64,000 bases of DNA from Aurantiacibacter luteus (GCF_001010945.1 NZ_LBHB01000001.1:124001-188000), one strand, 5' to 3'. Numbered from the stretch's first letter, positions 35,776 to 44,357 are shown. The notes: generated by a model not told the origin, from the letters alone. A program made the numbers and translations.

Positions 35776-36537
35776 CTATTCGTCGCGCGCGCCGGCGCGT
35801 TGCAGGGCGGCCTCGACGCCCGCCCAGCTGCTCTCGTCGATCTGGCGGCCGTTGAGGAAGAAGGTCGGCGTGCGGTTGACGTTGTCGGCCTCGGCTGCGG
35901 CCGTGGTCTTGTCCGACAGCGCCTGTGCGGCATTGAAGTCGGCGAGGCAGGTGGCGGCCTGGTCCTTGCTGATGCCGCGCGCGGCGAAGAAGTCGAGCGT
36001 GCCCGCGGTGTCGGCAAGCGCGACGAGGCGTTGGCCTTCGGGCAGGGCGTTCGCCTGTTCGAGCGCCGCGCCGTTGGTGGTGTCGAACGGCGGGCTGCCC
36101 GCCATCATCGACTGCCAGATCTGATCGGCCAGTGGCACCGCCGAGGTCACCGCGCCGCATTCGAGCAGACGCGACATCACGAGATCGGGCACGCCGTGGA
36201 TCATGAAGGTGCGGAATTCGTAGCTGACCCGGCCGGTGTCGACGTATTCGCGGTGCAGGGCTTCCGACCCGTCGACCGAGAATTGGCCGCAGGCGGGGCA
36301 GGTGAGCGAGCCGTATTCGATCAGCTTGATCGGCGCGTCGGGGTTGCCGACCTGCCAGCCACCGGCCTCGGTCCGCACGGCCTGTTCCGACCACGTGCTG
36401 CCCGCGGGTGCCGGCACGGCAGCCACCGGCTCTCCGGCAAGGACCGCCTCGTCGTCGGCTTCGTCACCGCAGGCGGCGAGCGCCAGCGCCAGCGGCGCGG
36501 CGATGAGGGCGAGGGTAAGGCGGCGCGAACGGCTCAT
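35776..36537 (-). CDS. DsbA-like thioredoxin-fold lipoprotein
   Basis: This 253-residue protein has a signal peptide with lipobox LAAC (Cys 23) and a DsbA-family domain with the active site TCPACG (C80-x2-C83) and a cis-Pro loop RTPTFFLNG. It probably acts as a membrane-tethered periplasmic thiol oxidase or isomerase. The CPAC dipeptide differs from the CPHC of the next protein upstream, suggesting different redox potentials. It lies 24 bases upstream of smc on the same strand. Confidence 0.92.
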   Translation of the reverse strand: MSRSRRLTLALIAAPLALALAACGDEADDEAVLAGEPVAAVPAPAGSTWSEQAVRTEAGGWQVGNPDAPIKLIEYGSLTCPACGQFSVDGSEALHREYVDTGRVSYEFRTFMIHGVPDLVMSRLLECGAVTSAVPLADQIWQSMMAGSPPFDTTNGAALEQANALPEGQRLVALADTAGTLDFFAARGISKDQAATCLADFNAAQALSDKTTAAAEADNVNRTPTFFLNGRQIDESSWAGVEAALQRAGARDE

Positions 36538-36644
36538 GGCAGAAGTCTTCCCGTAGTCAGGCGAACCCCGAGACTAACCGCACGGCGGCGGGTGAGCAAA
36601 GCGCCGCGGGTCCGCGTGACGGCGCTTTTGCACAGGCTTATGCC

Positions 36645-37346
36645 CTATTGCGTGGGGGCGAGGGCCATCTCGCGCGTGGCGGCGAGCACCTGGCTGAGCT
36701 GCGGCCAGCTGTGCACGCCGTCGAGCAGCGAGCCGTTGAGCACGAAGCTGGGCGTGCCCTGCACGCCGAATTCGGCGGCGTTGGCCTCCGACTGTTCAAC
36801 GATCCGCTCGGCCCGCGCCTGGTCGGTCAGGCAGGCATCGAGCTGGGAGCGCGACAGGCCGCGCGGCTCCATCATCTCGTAAAAATCGAGGTCGGAGGCG
36901 ATGGCCCGCATCCGCGATCCCCAGTCCCCCGCCGCCCAGCGCGCCTGCTGCGCCTGCGAAAGCGCGCGGCCGCGGCCCATCCATTCGTCCTGCGTATTCA
37001 GGAACATCCGGTGGTTTTCGTAGAACGCGTCCTCCGGCCCGCATTCGGCGCTAAGCGCGGCGGCAATGTCCACGATGTTGCGGATGAGATGGCGCACCTC
37101 GACCCCGGCCTGACCTTCGTGGACGTAGACGTAGCGCAGCTCCGCCTCGCTCTCGGCCTCGAAATGCGCGCAGTGGGGGCAGGTGTAGCTGACGTATTCG
37201 ATCAGCTGGATATCGGCATCGGGATTACCGATGCGGTGGCCGGTGGCCGTGCGCTCGTACGTCGCGTTCCAGTTCTGCGCCGCGGCGGGGGCGGCAGCCA
37301 GCCCGCACAGGGCGGCGGCGAGGGCTGCTGACAGCCAGGTCTTCAT
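36645..37346 (-). CDS. Periplasmic DsbA-like thiol oxidoreductase
   Basis: This 233-residue protein has a cleavable signal peptide (AAAPAAAQ, cleavage near residue 23), no lipobox, and the classic DsbA active site TCPHC (C56, C59) with a GTPSFVLNG cis-Pro loop. It likely introduces disulfides into exported proteins. Its start overlaps the dciA stop by ATGA, so the two are translationally coupled. It pairs with the lipoprotein paralogue downstream. Confidence 0.94.
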   Translation of the reverse strand: MKTWLSAALAAALCGLAAAPAAAQNWNATYERTATGHRIGNPDADIQLIEYVSYTCPHCAHFEAESEAELRYVYVHEGQAGVEVRHLIRNIVDIAAALSAECGPEDAFYENHRMFLNTQDEWMGRGRALSQAQQARWAAGDWGSRMRAIASDLDFYEMMEPRGLSRSQLDACLTDQARAERIVEQSEANAAEFGVQGTPSFVLNGSLLDGVHSWPQLSQVLAATREMALAPTQ

Positions 37347-37933
37347 TTCGCTTCGTCCTCTTCCTGCGCGACAGCGCGGGCCAGTGATTCGAGCACCGTG
37401 CGCAATTCGGGATCGCCGATATCGCGCAAGCCTTCGCCAAGGTCCATCGGAATGGGCTTGAGCGAGGGCGGCGGCACGCGCCTTTCCGTGGATGACGGCG
37501 GCTTAACGCTGCCTTGCCGCATCTTCACCCGGGCTATGGCCCTGTAGCCGAAGAAGCGGTTCACCCGCTCGATGATCTCGGGGATGACGTGCTGGATCAG
37601 CGGGGCGTGGGCCGGCAGCACCACGAGCTGGAGGATGCCGTCCGACTTTTCGCCCGGCGGAAAGCGGATCGATTCCGGCATGCAGACGCGGGCGTGGGCC
37701 GCGCCGACGATCTCGGGCCAGCGGGTGACGACGCTCGACTGCACGAAGCCGAAGCGGCGAAAGGCGGCGCGGCCGATCTGCGGGACGAGGTCGGCGACGG
37801 GCAGGGCCGGGCCGCCGCGCGGGCGCTCGTAGGGCTTGGCCTTGGCTTTGGCCTTGCCCTTTGCGCGCGCGGTGGCGGGCGGGGTCTTCCCCGGTTTCTC
37901 GGATTCGTCGCGTTCCATGAGCCGTGCCGCCAT
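37343..37933 (-). CDS. dciA: DciA-like DUF721 protein
   Basis: This 196-residue protein has a Lys/Ala-rich flexible N-terminus (about 1-40), then a DUF721 domain (SSVVTRWPEIVGAAHA, ILQLVVLPAHAPLIQHV). DciA proteins load or operate the replicative helicase in bacteria without DnaC. The region after residue 140 is poorly conserved. An ATG at 37918 is an alternative start. Its first codons overlap the upstream region of the divergent mutY gene. Confidence 0.88.
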   Translation of the reverse strand: MAARLMERDESEKPGKTPPATARAKGKAKAKAKPYERPRGGPALPVADLVPQIGRAAFRRFGFVQSSVVTRWPEIVGAAHARVCMPESIRFPPGEKSDGILQLVVLPAHAPLIQHVIPEIIERVNRFFGYRAIARVKMRQGSVKPPSSTERRVPPPSLKPIPMDLGEGLRDIGDPELRTVLESLARAVAQEEDEAK

Positions 37934-37947
37934 GCCATAGCCGGGCC

Positions 37948-38988
37948 GTGCCCGCTACTGTGACTGCCACGATTTCCGCGAAGCTGCTCGAATGGTACGA
38001 TCGCAACGCGCGGCGCCTACCGTGGCGGGTGAGGGGCGAGGAGCGGCCCGATCCCTACCGTGTGTGGCTGAGCGAGGTGATGCTGCAACAGACCACGACC
38101 GCCGCGGTCGTGCCCTATTTCGCCCGCTTCACCGCGCGCTGGCCCACGGTGGAGGCCCTCGCCGCCGCGCCGGAGGAAGAGGTGATGGCCGCCTGGGCCG
38201 GGCTCGGATACTATTCGCGTGCCCGCAACCTTGTGAAGGCCGCCCGGACGGTGGCCGGGCTGGGCGGCTTTCCCGATACCGAGACCGGATTGCGCGCGCT
38301 GCCGGGCGTGGGCGACTATACCGCCGCCGCCGTGGCCGCGATCGCCCTCGGCCGGCGCGCCGTGGTGGTGGACGCCAATGTCGAACGAGTGGTCGCACGG
38401 ATCTTCGCCATCGACGCGCCGCTGCCGGGCGCGCGCAAGGCGATCCGCGCGAAGGCCGACGAAATCACCCCCGACGAGCGGGCGGGCGACTTCGCGCAGG
38501 CGATGATGGACCTCGGCGCGACGATCTGCACCGCGCGCGACGCCAGGTGCCTGCTCTGCCCGCTGCAATCGGACTGCGCGGCACGCGCTTCGGGTGACCC
38601 GCTGCGCTATCCGATAAAGGCGGCGAAAAAGGCGAAGCCGCTGAGGACCGGCACGGCCTTCTGGATCGAGCGCGAGGGGGCGGTCTGGCTGGTCAGGCGC
38701 CCGGCGAAGGGAATGCTCGGCGGGATGCGCGCCTTACCCGACGATGGCTGGCGCGCGGGCGCGGATGGCGGCGGCGATGCGCCTATAGCGGGCGCGTGGA
38801 AAGCGGCAGGCGTCGTGCGCCACGGGTTTACCCATTTCGATCTCGAGCTGGGCGTGGCGCTTCACGCCGGCGATACAAATCCGCAGGGCGAGGGCGAATG
38901 GTGGCCTATCGACCGGCTGGCGGAGGCGGGCCTGCCCACGCTCTTCGCCAAGGCGGCCGAGCGGGTGCTGGCGAGCCGCGCGGACTAG
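37948..38988 (+). CDS. mutY: A/G-specific adenine DNA glycosylase
   Basis: This 346-residue base-excision repair enzyme removes adenine mispaired with 8-oxoguanine. It has ARRLPWR, the catalytic Glu in SEVMLQQTTTAAV, the helix-hairpin-helix LPGVGDYTAAAVAAIA, the catalytic Asp in VVDANVERVVAR and a 4Fe-4S loop C-x6-C-x2-C-x5-C (CTARDARCLLCPLQSDC). The C-terminal NUDIX-like domain is present. No ATG suits the N-terminus; GTG at 37948 is chosen, with GTG at 37924 or 37960 possible. The stop is shared with the convergent gene in a CTAG. Confidence 0.96.
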   Translation: MPATVTATISAKLLEWYDRNARRLPWRVRGEERPDPYRVWLSEVMLQQTTTAAVVPYFARFTARWPTVEALAAAPEEEVMAAWAGLGYYSRARNLVKAARTVAGLGGFPDTETGLRALPGVGDYTAAAVAAIALGRRAVVVDANVERVVARIFAIDAPLPGARKAIRAKADEITPDERAGDFAQAMMDLGATICTARDARCLLCPLQSDCAARASGDPLRYPIKAAKKAKPLRTGTAFWIEREGAVWLVRRPAKGMLGGMRALPDDGWRAGADGGGDAPIAGAWKAAGVVRHGFTHFDLELGVALHAGDTNPQGEGEWWPIDRLAEAGLPTLFAKAAERVLASRAD

Positions 38989-39206
38989 AGGACGCCGCCG
39001 CCGAGCATCAGCCGCACCACCGCGATGGCGAGGATCACCAGGTTGAGGTTGCGCCCGGTGTTCTTGCTCGACAGCTGGCCGATCACGATGCCCACCGCCA
39101 GCAGCGGCAGGGCGAGCCAGTTGCCGATGCCGAGGAGCGGTATCTGCGAGGGGATGACGATGACCAGCGAGAGCAGGCCGACAAGGATCGAGACGATGTT
39201 CAGCAT
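38985..39206 (-). CDS. Small 73-residue membrane protein
   Basis: This short protein has about three hydrophobic helices (residues 3-20, 27-44, 53-70) with a short polar loop SSKNTGRN. It has no catalytic motif and I do not recognise the family. The start MLNIVSILVG is preferred because longer in-frame starts cross the divergent serine hydrolase gene. Similar small membrane proteins are common in sphingomonads, but the function is unknown. Confidence 0.75.
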   Translation of the reverse strand: MLNIVSILVGLLSLVIVIPSQIPLLGIGNWLALPLLAVGIVIGQLSSKNTGRNLNLVILAIAVVRLMLGGGVL

Positions 39207-39306
39207 CTGTCTTAGATAGGCAATACAGCGCGCCCGTTCAAGCTTGATGCAGCCTTGCGGGGTATCTAGGTCTGCATTCGCAACCTTCCGCCGAGAGCCC
39301 CTTGCC

Positions 39307-40632
39307 ATGACCGATTTCGCCATCTCGCTTTCCCGCCGCGAGGCGCTGCGCGGGTCCGCCGTGCTGGGCGCGGGCGCGCTGCTTGCCGCCTCGCCGCTGG
39401 CGGCGCTGGCGCGCGCTTCGGACTGGCCTTCGGTCCAGCGCTTCGTCAGCGGCTTCGTGGACCAGCGCAAGGTGGCGGGCATGGTCGCGGGGCTCGGCTG
39501 GCAGCAGGACGCGCCCGATTTCATCGCTGCCGGATCGCGCACCTTCGGCGGGCCCGACGCGGTGGGGCCGGATACACTGTGGCGCATCTATTCCATGACC
39601 AAGCCGATCACCGGCATGGCGACGATGATGTGCATCGACGACGGGCTGCTGGCGCTCGACCAGCCGCTTCACGAGATTCTCCCCGCCTATCGCACCATGC
39701 GCGTGCAAAAGGTCTACGATGGGCCAATCACTGCCGACAACCTGGAGCCGGCGGTCCGCCCGATCACCATCCGTCACCTGCTGACCCATACCTCGGGGCT
39801 CGGGTATCCGATCATCCAGCAGGGCCCGATCAAGGCGGCCTACGGGCGGCGCGGGCTGGTGCCCGCCGCGGTCAGCCGGATGGAACTGGCGCAGGAATTC
39901 TTCGGCGGCGCGGCGACCGGCAGCCTCGAGGATTTCGCCGACGGCCTCGCGGAGATGCCGCTGGTCTACCAGCCGGGCACGCGCTGGAGCTATTCCATGG
40001 GGCTCGACCTGCTGGGGCGGGTGATCGAGATGGTCAGCGGGCAGGCCTTCGATGCGTTCCTGCAAACGCGCCTGTTCGATCCGCTGGGGATGGACAACAC
40101 CACCTTCCGCGTCGCGCGCGGCGATGCCGGGCGGCTGGCGGCCAACTATTTCGTGATGGGCGGCCTGCCGATCCCCATCGACCTGCCGAACAGCTCGGTC
40201 TTCCTCGACCGCCCGGCCTTTCCCTTTGGCGGAGCGGGGCTGGTTTCGAGCGCGCGCGACTACGACCGTTTCCTGCAGATGCTCGCCGGCCTCGGCGAAT
40301 TCGACGGGCGCCGGGTGATGAGCGAGGCGGCGGTGCGGCTGGGCACGTCGGACCTCATGCCCGATACGCTGGCGGCGAACGGCGGCTTTTCCAGCGGTGG
40401 GCGCGCCTTCGGCTACGGTGCCGGCGGGCTGGTCGGCACGGGCGAGGCGGCCGGCCTGTTCGGCTGGTTCGGGGCGGCGGGAACGGCGGGGCTGGTGAAC
40501 CTCGACTGGGGCCTGCGCCAGACGCTGATGACGCAGTACATGCCCGCCGAAAGCTACGACGTGCAGCAGCGTTTCCCGGTGGTCGTGGCCGAGGACGCGG
40601 CGGCGCAGATGGCGGCGCGGCGAGCCGCATGA
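39307..40632 (+). CDS. Class C beta-lactamase-like serine hydrolase
   Basis: This 441-residue protein has a Tat-type signal (SRREALRGSAVL) and a beta-lactamase/esterase fold. The nucleophile motif S-x-x-K is SMTK (S96, K99). The second motif appears as RWSYSMGLDLLG, so the usual Y-x-N reads Y-S-M, as in EstB-type esterases rather than true beta-lactamases. Motif HLLTHTSGL is also typical. It is more likely an esterase or peptidase-like hydrolase than a resistance enzyme. nudC follows 10 bases later. Confidence 0.9.
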   Translation: MTDFAISLSRREALRGSAVLGAGALLAASPLAALARASDWPSVQRFVSGFVDQRKVAGMVAGLGWQQDAPDFIAAGSRTFGGPDAVGPDTLWRIYSMTKPITGMATMMCIDDGLLALDQPLHEILPAYRTMRVQKVYDGPITADNLEPAVRPITIRHLLTHTSGLGYPIIQQGPIKAAYGRRGLVPAAVSRMELAQEFFGGAATGSLEDFADGLAEMPLVYQPGTRWSYSMGLDLLGRVIEMVSGQAFDAFLQTRLFDPLGMDNTTFRVARGDAGRLAANYFVMGGLPIPIDLPNSSVFLDRPAFPFGGAGLVSSARDYDRFLQMLAGLGEFDGRRVMSEAAVRLGTSDLMPDTLAANGGFSSGGRAFGYGAGGLVGTGEAAGLFGWFGAAGTAGLVNLDWGLRQTLMTQYMPAESYDVQQRFPVVVAEDAAAQMAARRAA

Positions 40633-40642
40633 GGGCGGCGGC

Positions 40643-41521
40643 GTGAGCGGGGCGGGGATCGCCTTTACCGGCCACGGCATCGACCGGGCCGACCACGTCC
40701 GCGCCGATCCCGAATACCTGGCGCAGCTGCGCGCCGACCCTGCCTCCCGCCTGCTGGCGATGGACGGTCTCGCCGCGGTCACTGCTGGCGACGCGCTGAC
40801 CTTCGTGCCGCTGGCGGACGATGGTGCGGAGCTGGTGTTCCTCGGCCTGCGCGAGGGCGATGCGCTGTTTGCCGCCGTCCCCGCGGAGGGCGACAATCGC
40901 CCCGCATACGAGCAGCGCATCGACCGCGCCGCGCTCGGCCGCCTGCCCGCCGACCAGCTGGCGCTTTACGGCGGGGCGCGGGCGTTGGTGGACTGGCATG
41001 CGCGGCACAGGTTCTGCGCCCGCTGCGGCGCGGCCACCACCATCGCCAAGGGCGGCTGGCAGCGCGATTGCCCGTCGTGCTCGGCGCAGCACTTTCCGCG
41101 CACGGACCCGGTAGTCATCATGCTGGTCGAACATGATGGCGCGCTGCTTCTCGGCCGCGGGCGTGGCTGGCCCGATCGCGCCTATTCCGCGCTTGCCGGC
41201 TTCGTCGAGCCGGGCGAAAGCGTGGAGGATGCTGTGGCGCGCGAGGTGTTGGAAGAGGTCGGCCTCAACGTGCGCGACGTCTCCTACGTCGCCAGCCAGC
41301 CGTGGCCCTTTCCCAGCCAGCTGATGATCGGCTGCCATGCGCGCGCCGACAGCGCCAAGCTGTCTGTCGACCTGACGGAACTCGAGGACGCGCGCTGGTT
41401 CACCCGCGAGGACGTGGCCGACGCGATGGCGCGGGGGCAGGACGCCCGCGCCTTTGTCGCCCCGCCGCCCGTCGCCATCGCGTGCTACCTGCTGCAATGG
41501 TGGCTGGAGGAAACTGCATGA
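40643..41521 (+). CDS. nudC: NAD+ diphosphatase
   Basis: This 292-residue Nudix hydrolase cleaves NADH to NMNH and AMP and can remove NAD caps from RNA. It has a zinc ribbon with two C-x2-C pairs (CARCG and CPSCS), the Nudix box GFVEPGESVEDAVAREVLEE and the NudC-specific SQPWPFPSQLM. It starts with GTG. Its stop overlaps the next gene's start (ATGA), so it is coupled to the DsbA-like gene. Confidence 0.97.
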   Translation: MSGAGIAFTGHGIDRADHVRADPEYLAQLRADPASRLLAMDGLAAVTAGDALTFVPLADDGAELVFLGLREGDALFAAVPAEGDNRPAYEQRIDRAALGRLPADQLALYGGARALVDWHARHRFCARCGAATTIAKGGWQRDCPSCSAQHFPRTDPVVIMLVEHDGALLLGRGRGWPDRAYSALAGFVEPGESVEDAVAREVLEEVGLNVRDVSYVASQPWPFPSQLMIGCHARADSAKLSVDLTELEDARWFTREDVADAMARGQDARAFVAPPPVAIACYLLQWWLEETA

Positions 41522-42198
41522 CCGCTCTCGACATCGACATCTGGTCCGACGTGATGTGCCCGTGGTGCGCCATCGGCCACGCCAACCTCGCCCGCGCGCT
41601 GGAGCAGCTTGGCGGCGATGTCGCGGCGACGATCCGCTGGATGCCCTTCGAGCTCAATCCCGAGGCGCCGCCGCAAGGCAAGTCGCAGGCCGCCCACCTG
41701 GCCGAGGTCTACGGTCGTTCGGCGCAAGAAAGCGCGACCATTCGCGAAACGCTGCACGCCAAGGCGCGCGAGGCGGGCTTTCCGCTGGATTACACCGGCA
41801 CCGAGGACCCTTCGCCCGAACCGATGATGTGGAACACCCTCGATGCGCACAAGCTGCTGCGCTGGGCACTGGCAGACGCGGGACCGGAGGTGCAGACACG
41901 CTTGAAGCTGGCGCTGTTCGCCGCGCATTTCCGCGAGCGGCGGGACGTATCCGACCGCGAGGTGCTGGCCGATGTCGCCGCCGGCATCGGGCTGGAGCGC
42001 GAGGCTTCGCTCGGCGCGCTCGACGATCCCGCGCTGGACGAAGCCGTCCGCCACGAGGAGGCCCGCGCGAGGGCAAGCGGTATCACCGCCGTCCCCACTT
42101 TCGTGATCGCGGGAAAATACATCCTCCAGGGCAGCGCCGAGCCCGCCGATTTCGCCCGCGCATTGGTGCAGATCGCCAGCATGGAAGCGGCCGCCTGA
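41518..42198 (+). CDS. FrnE-like DsbA family oxidoreductase
   Basis: This 226-residue cytoplasmic (no signal peptide) thioredoxin-fold protein has the active site VMCPWCAIG (C14, C17), the helical insert of 2-hydroxychromene isomerase/FrnE proteins, and a cis-Pro loop AVPTFVIAGKY. FrnE members act as disulfide isomerases in stress tolerance or in polyketide tailoring; the role here is unknown. It is coupled to nudC by a four-base overlap. Confidence 0.93.
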   Translation: MTALDIDIWSDVMCPWCAIGHANLARALEQLGGDVAATIRWMPFELNPEAPPQGKSQAAHLAEVYGRSAQESATIRETLHAKAREAGFPLDYTGTEDPSPEPMMWNTLDAHKLLRWALADAGPEVQTRLKLALFAAHFRERRDVSDREVLADVAAGIGLEREASLGALDDPALDEAVRHEEARARASGITAVPTFVIAGKYILQGSAEPADFARALVQIASMEAAA

Positions 42199-42265
42199 CG
42201 CTTCACTTCCCGTTAAGTCGCCCGGCCCTCAAACGCAAGCAGGGGCACGACAGGGGAGTTACCAA

Positions 42266-43204
42266 TTGCCGCGAAATCTCGCATTGGCCGGGCTTGCGCT
42301 CGGCGCCGCCGTGGTGCCCGAGGCGCGCGCCTTTGCGCAGCGCGCAGACCTCGAACAGATGGAACTGGTGGTCAACGCCAACCAGCCCGTCACGATGACT
42401 ATCAACGAAATGCCGGTCGAGGTGATCGTCGCGCCCGACGCGATATCCGTGCCCACGGTCAACGCCGATGCCGCCGCGCGGCTGGGGCTGGAGCCGAGCA
42501 TGATCGGCTACGTCTACGTCATCGGGGCGACGCGGCTGTTGTTCCGCACCGATACCGTGCGTTACCATACCCACGGCGGGACTTTCCGCCGCCGCACCGC
42601 CTTCAGCCAGGCGCAGGTGATCGACGGGGCCGACGTGCTGGCCGGTCCGACCACCTTTCCGTTCGCCCGCACCGTCATCCAGATGCGGGCACCGCAGGCC
42701 GAAGACCGTCCGCTGACCTTTGCCATCGCGCCCGACATGGGACGCAGCCAGTCGGGCCCTTCGTTGCAGGTCGGCGACCGAACGATCTTCGTCGCCTTCA
42801 ATCTGACCCGGGCCGAAAGCCTCGTCAGCGCGACGGGCGGCAAGTGGATCGCCGATGCCACTGGCGGATGGCTCTCCGGCGAGGCGCGCGAGATCCCGGT
42901 GCTGTACGGCGTGGAGCGCCCCGTGCGCCCGCTGACGTTGAGCGCACCGCTGATGCTTGGCGAGCTGGAGATACGCAACCTGGCGGTGCGCGTCTCCGAT
43001 ATGGGCGATGCCAGCGGGCTGACCGATGAAGCGCCGCCCGAGCCCGATCCCAACGAAATCGTCGTCACGGGCGACAGCGGGCGCGAGGTGCCTATGCAGC
43101 GGCTTTACATCGGCCTCGACACGATCGGCCACTGCGCCAGCATCACCTTCGACCGCGAGGCCGAGACGGTGACGCTGATGTGCCCGCCGCAGCCGCCGGT
43201 CTAG
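42266..43204 (+). CDS. Secreted protein with possible retropepsin-like fold
   Basis: This 312-residue exported protein starts with TTG behind an AGGGGAG ribosome site and has a signal peptide ending near residue 24 (PEARAFAQ). The repeat-like pattern VEVIVAPDAISVPTVNADA and the later LYIGLDTIGHCASITFD resemble the strands of retropepsin-type aspartic proteases, but the catalytic D-[TS]-G is not visible. A PNEIVVTG segment, typical of TonB-dependent receptors in this group, occurs near residue 270. I cannot assign a function; it may be an inactive protease-like binding protein. Confidence 0.75.
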   Translation: MPRNLALAGLALGAAVVPEARAFAQRADLEQMELVVNANQPVTMTINEMPVEVIVAPDAISVPTVNADAAARLGLEPSMIGYVYVIGATRLLFRTDTVRYHTHGGTFRRRTAFSQAQVIDGADVLAGPTTFPFARTVIQMRAPQAEDRPLTFAIAPDMGRSQSGPSLQVGDRTIFVAFNLTRAESLVSATGGKWIADATGGWLSGEAREIPVLYGVERPVRPLTLSAPLMLGELEIRNLAVRVSDMGDASGLTDEAPPEPDPNEIVVTGDSGREVPMQRLYIGLDTIGHCASITFDREAETVTLMCPPQPPV

Positions 43205-43446
43205 GCGTCGTCGCGCTCCGACTGGATCGCGGCGCGGGTCTTCGGGCCCTTCTTCGCATCGTCTGACGGATTGTCGCTGCCGACCACGGGCTCGCGGTTG
43301 TCGGGATCGGTCGCGCGGTTCAGTTCACCGCGCGTGCCGACGTCCTTGGCGACCTCGCCACCCGCGCGGCTCTGCTGCGAGGGGGCGACGTCGGTGAGGG
43401 TGTCGATCAGTTCGTTGTCGGGATGGGCGCTCTGGCGCTCGGACAT
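43201..43446 (-). CDS. Small acidic hydrophilic protein
   Basis: This 81-residue protein is rich in Asp, Ser, Asn and Arg and has almost no hydrophobic core, which suggests intrinsic disorder. No family motif is seen. A ribosome site AGGAGA and an adjacent palindrome precede the start. Its stop is shared with the upstream convergent gene in a CTAG. Similar small proteins are common in sphingomonads, but their role is not known to me. Confidence 0.75.
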   Translation of the reverse strand: MSERQSAHPDNELIDTLTDVAPSQQSRAGGEVAKDVGTRGELNRATDPDNREPVVGSDNPSDDAKKGPKTRAAIQSERDDA

Positions 43447-43460
43447 TTCGGTTCTCCTTT

Positions 43461-43474
43461 GTCCATCAATGGAC
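43461..43474. promoter_or_regulatory. Palindrome beside the ribosome site of the acidic protein gene
   Basis: The 14-base sequence GTCCAT-CA-ATGGAC is a perfect inverted repeat with a 2-base centre. On the minus strand it lies three bases before the AGGAGA ribosome site (complement of 43453-43458), so it could be an operator or a small translation-control hairpin. Confidence 0.4.
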
Positions 43475-43505
43475 GAGGAGCACCGGGTGTTCCGAAAAGC
43501 CCGGC

Positions 43506-43859
43506 CTAGCCTTCGGCGTCGCCCGGCACCATGCCGATGACGGCAGCCTGCACGCGCTGCTGCAGCGCCTCGTCCTGCCCGATCGCCATGCTCAGCGCGA
43601 CGAAGCGGTCGGCGCTCATGCCCTGCGCGATGGCGGCGTTGAACAAGCCCTCGATGCGCTGCTCGTCGCTCAGGCTCTCGTCCTCCTCGAGCGCCTGCGC
43701 CTGCATCACCACGGTCACGAAGGTGGCGATCTCCTCGTCGCTCACACTTGCGGGATCGGCGGGCTGAACCTGGCTCAGCGCCTCGGGCGAAACGTCCTGC
43801 GCGGCAAGCGGGGTAGCCAGGGCGAGACCGGCGGCGGCGAGGGCAAGGGCGATTTTCAT
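43506..43859 (-). CDS. Small secreted protein, unknown function
   Basis: This 117-residue protein has a clear signal peptide (MKIALALAAAGLALATPLAA, cleavage near residue 22) and a helical, acidic mature part with DEEIATFVTVVMQAQ and QRIEGLFNAAIAQGM repeats. The pattern recalls DUF4168-like periplasmic proteins, but I am not sure. The start MKIALALAA is chosen because it begins the signal peptide; longer starts run into the next gene region. Confidence 0.8.
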   Translation of the reverse strand: MKIALALAAAGLALATPLAAQDVSPEALSQVQPADPASVSDEEIATFVTVVMQAQALEEDESLSDEQRIEGLFNAAIAQGMSADRFVALSMAIGQDEALQQRVQAAVIGMVPGDAEG

Positions 43860-43932
43860 GAGCCTGGTGATCCTTTCGATCGGAATGGTGCGGCGGGTGT
43901 AGGCGCGCGCGGCTTTCGCAAATGTGTATGGA

Positions 43933-44322
43933 TCAGATGAGGCCGAGACGCGAGAGCTTGCCCGCCAGCCTGCCGGGGATGACATCGCCGGGGTCCTCGC
44001 CGTCCTCCAGGTCGCGCGGCGGCTCGCCCTTGAGGTAGCGCCAGCCCTGGTGCGCGCGCTTGGGACGGGGGAGGACCTTCACCAGCTTCGGCTCGATTAC
44101 GATCCACCAGCGTCCGTTGTCCTGCTGCTCGTAACCGGTGATGCGACTGCGGGCGACGAGGTTGTGCTCGTGGATCCAGAACAGCGATCCGCCGATCGTT
44201 TCCTCCCAGCGCGTGGGGCGATAGCGGGTGTTGACCTTGAACCCGGCGCGGTTCGCATACCATGCCTCGATATCGGCGAAGCTCTGCGCGCCGAAGGCGA
44301 TCTTGGTGAGGTGAAGCGGCAT
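43933..44322 (-). CDS. DUF1489 family protein
   Basis: This 129-residue protein begins MPLHLTKIAFG, the typical start of DUF1489, and has the conserved GGSLFWIHEHNLVARSRI and a C-terminal HQGWRYLKGEPPRDL. The family is widespread in alphaproteobacteria, and its function is unknown. The ATG at 44322 is preferred to an in-frame ATG 39 bases upstream. Confidence 0.9.
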   Translation of the reverse strand: MPLHLTKIAFGAQSFADIEAWYANRAGFKVNTRYRPTRWEETIGGSLFWIHEHNLVARSRITGYEQQDNGRWWIVIEPKLVKVLPRPKRAHQGWRYLKGEPPRDLEDGEDPGDVIPGRLAGKLSRLGLI

Positions 44323-44357
44323 GGTCGGCCCTTGATGTAAGGTCGCGGCCGGTTCCC

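Noticed and set aside
32647-36882. Long plus-strand frames (485 and 915 residues) opposite smc and the dsbA-like genes
   Set aside because: They are Arg/Leu-rich, lack motifs and oppose genes with clear catalytic signatures.
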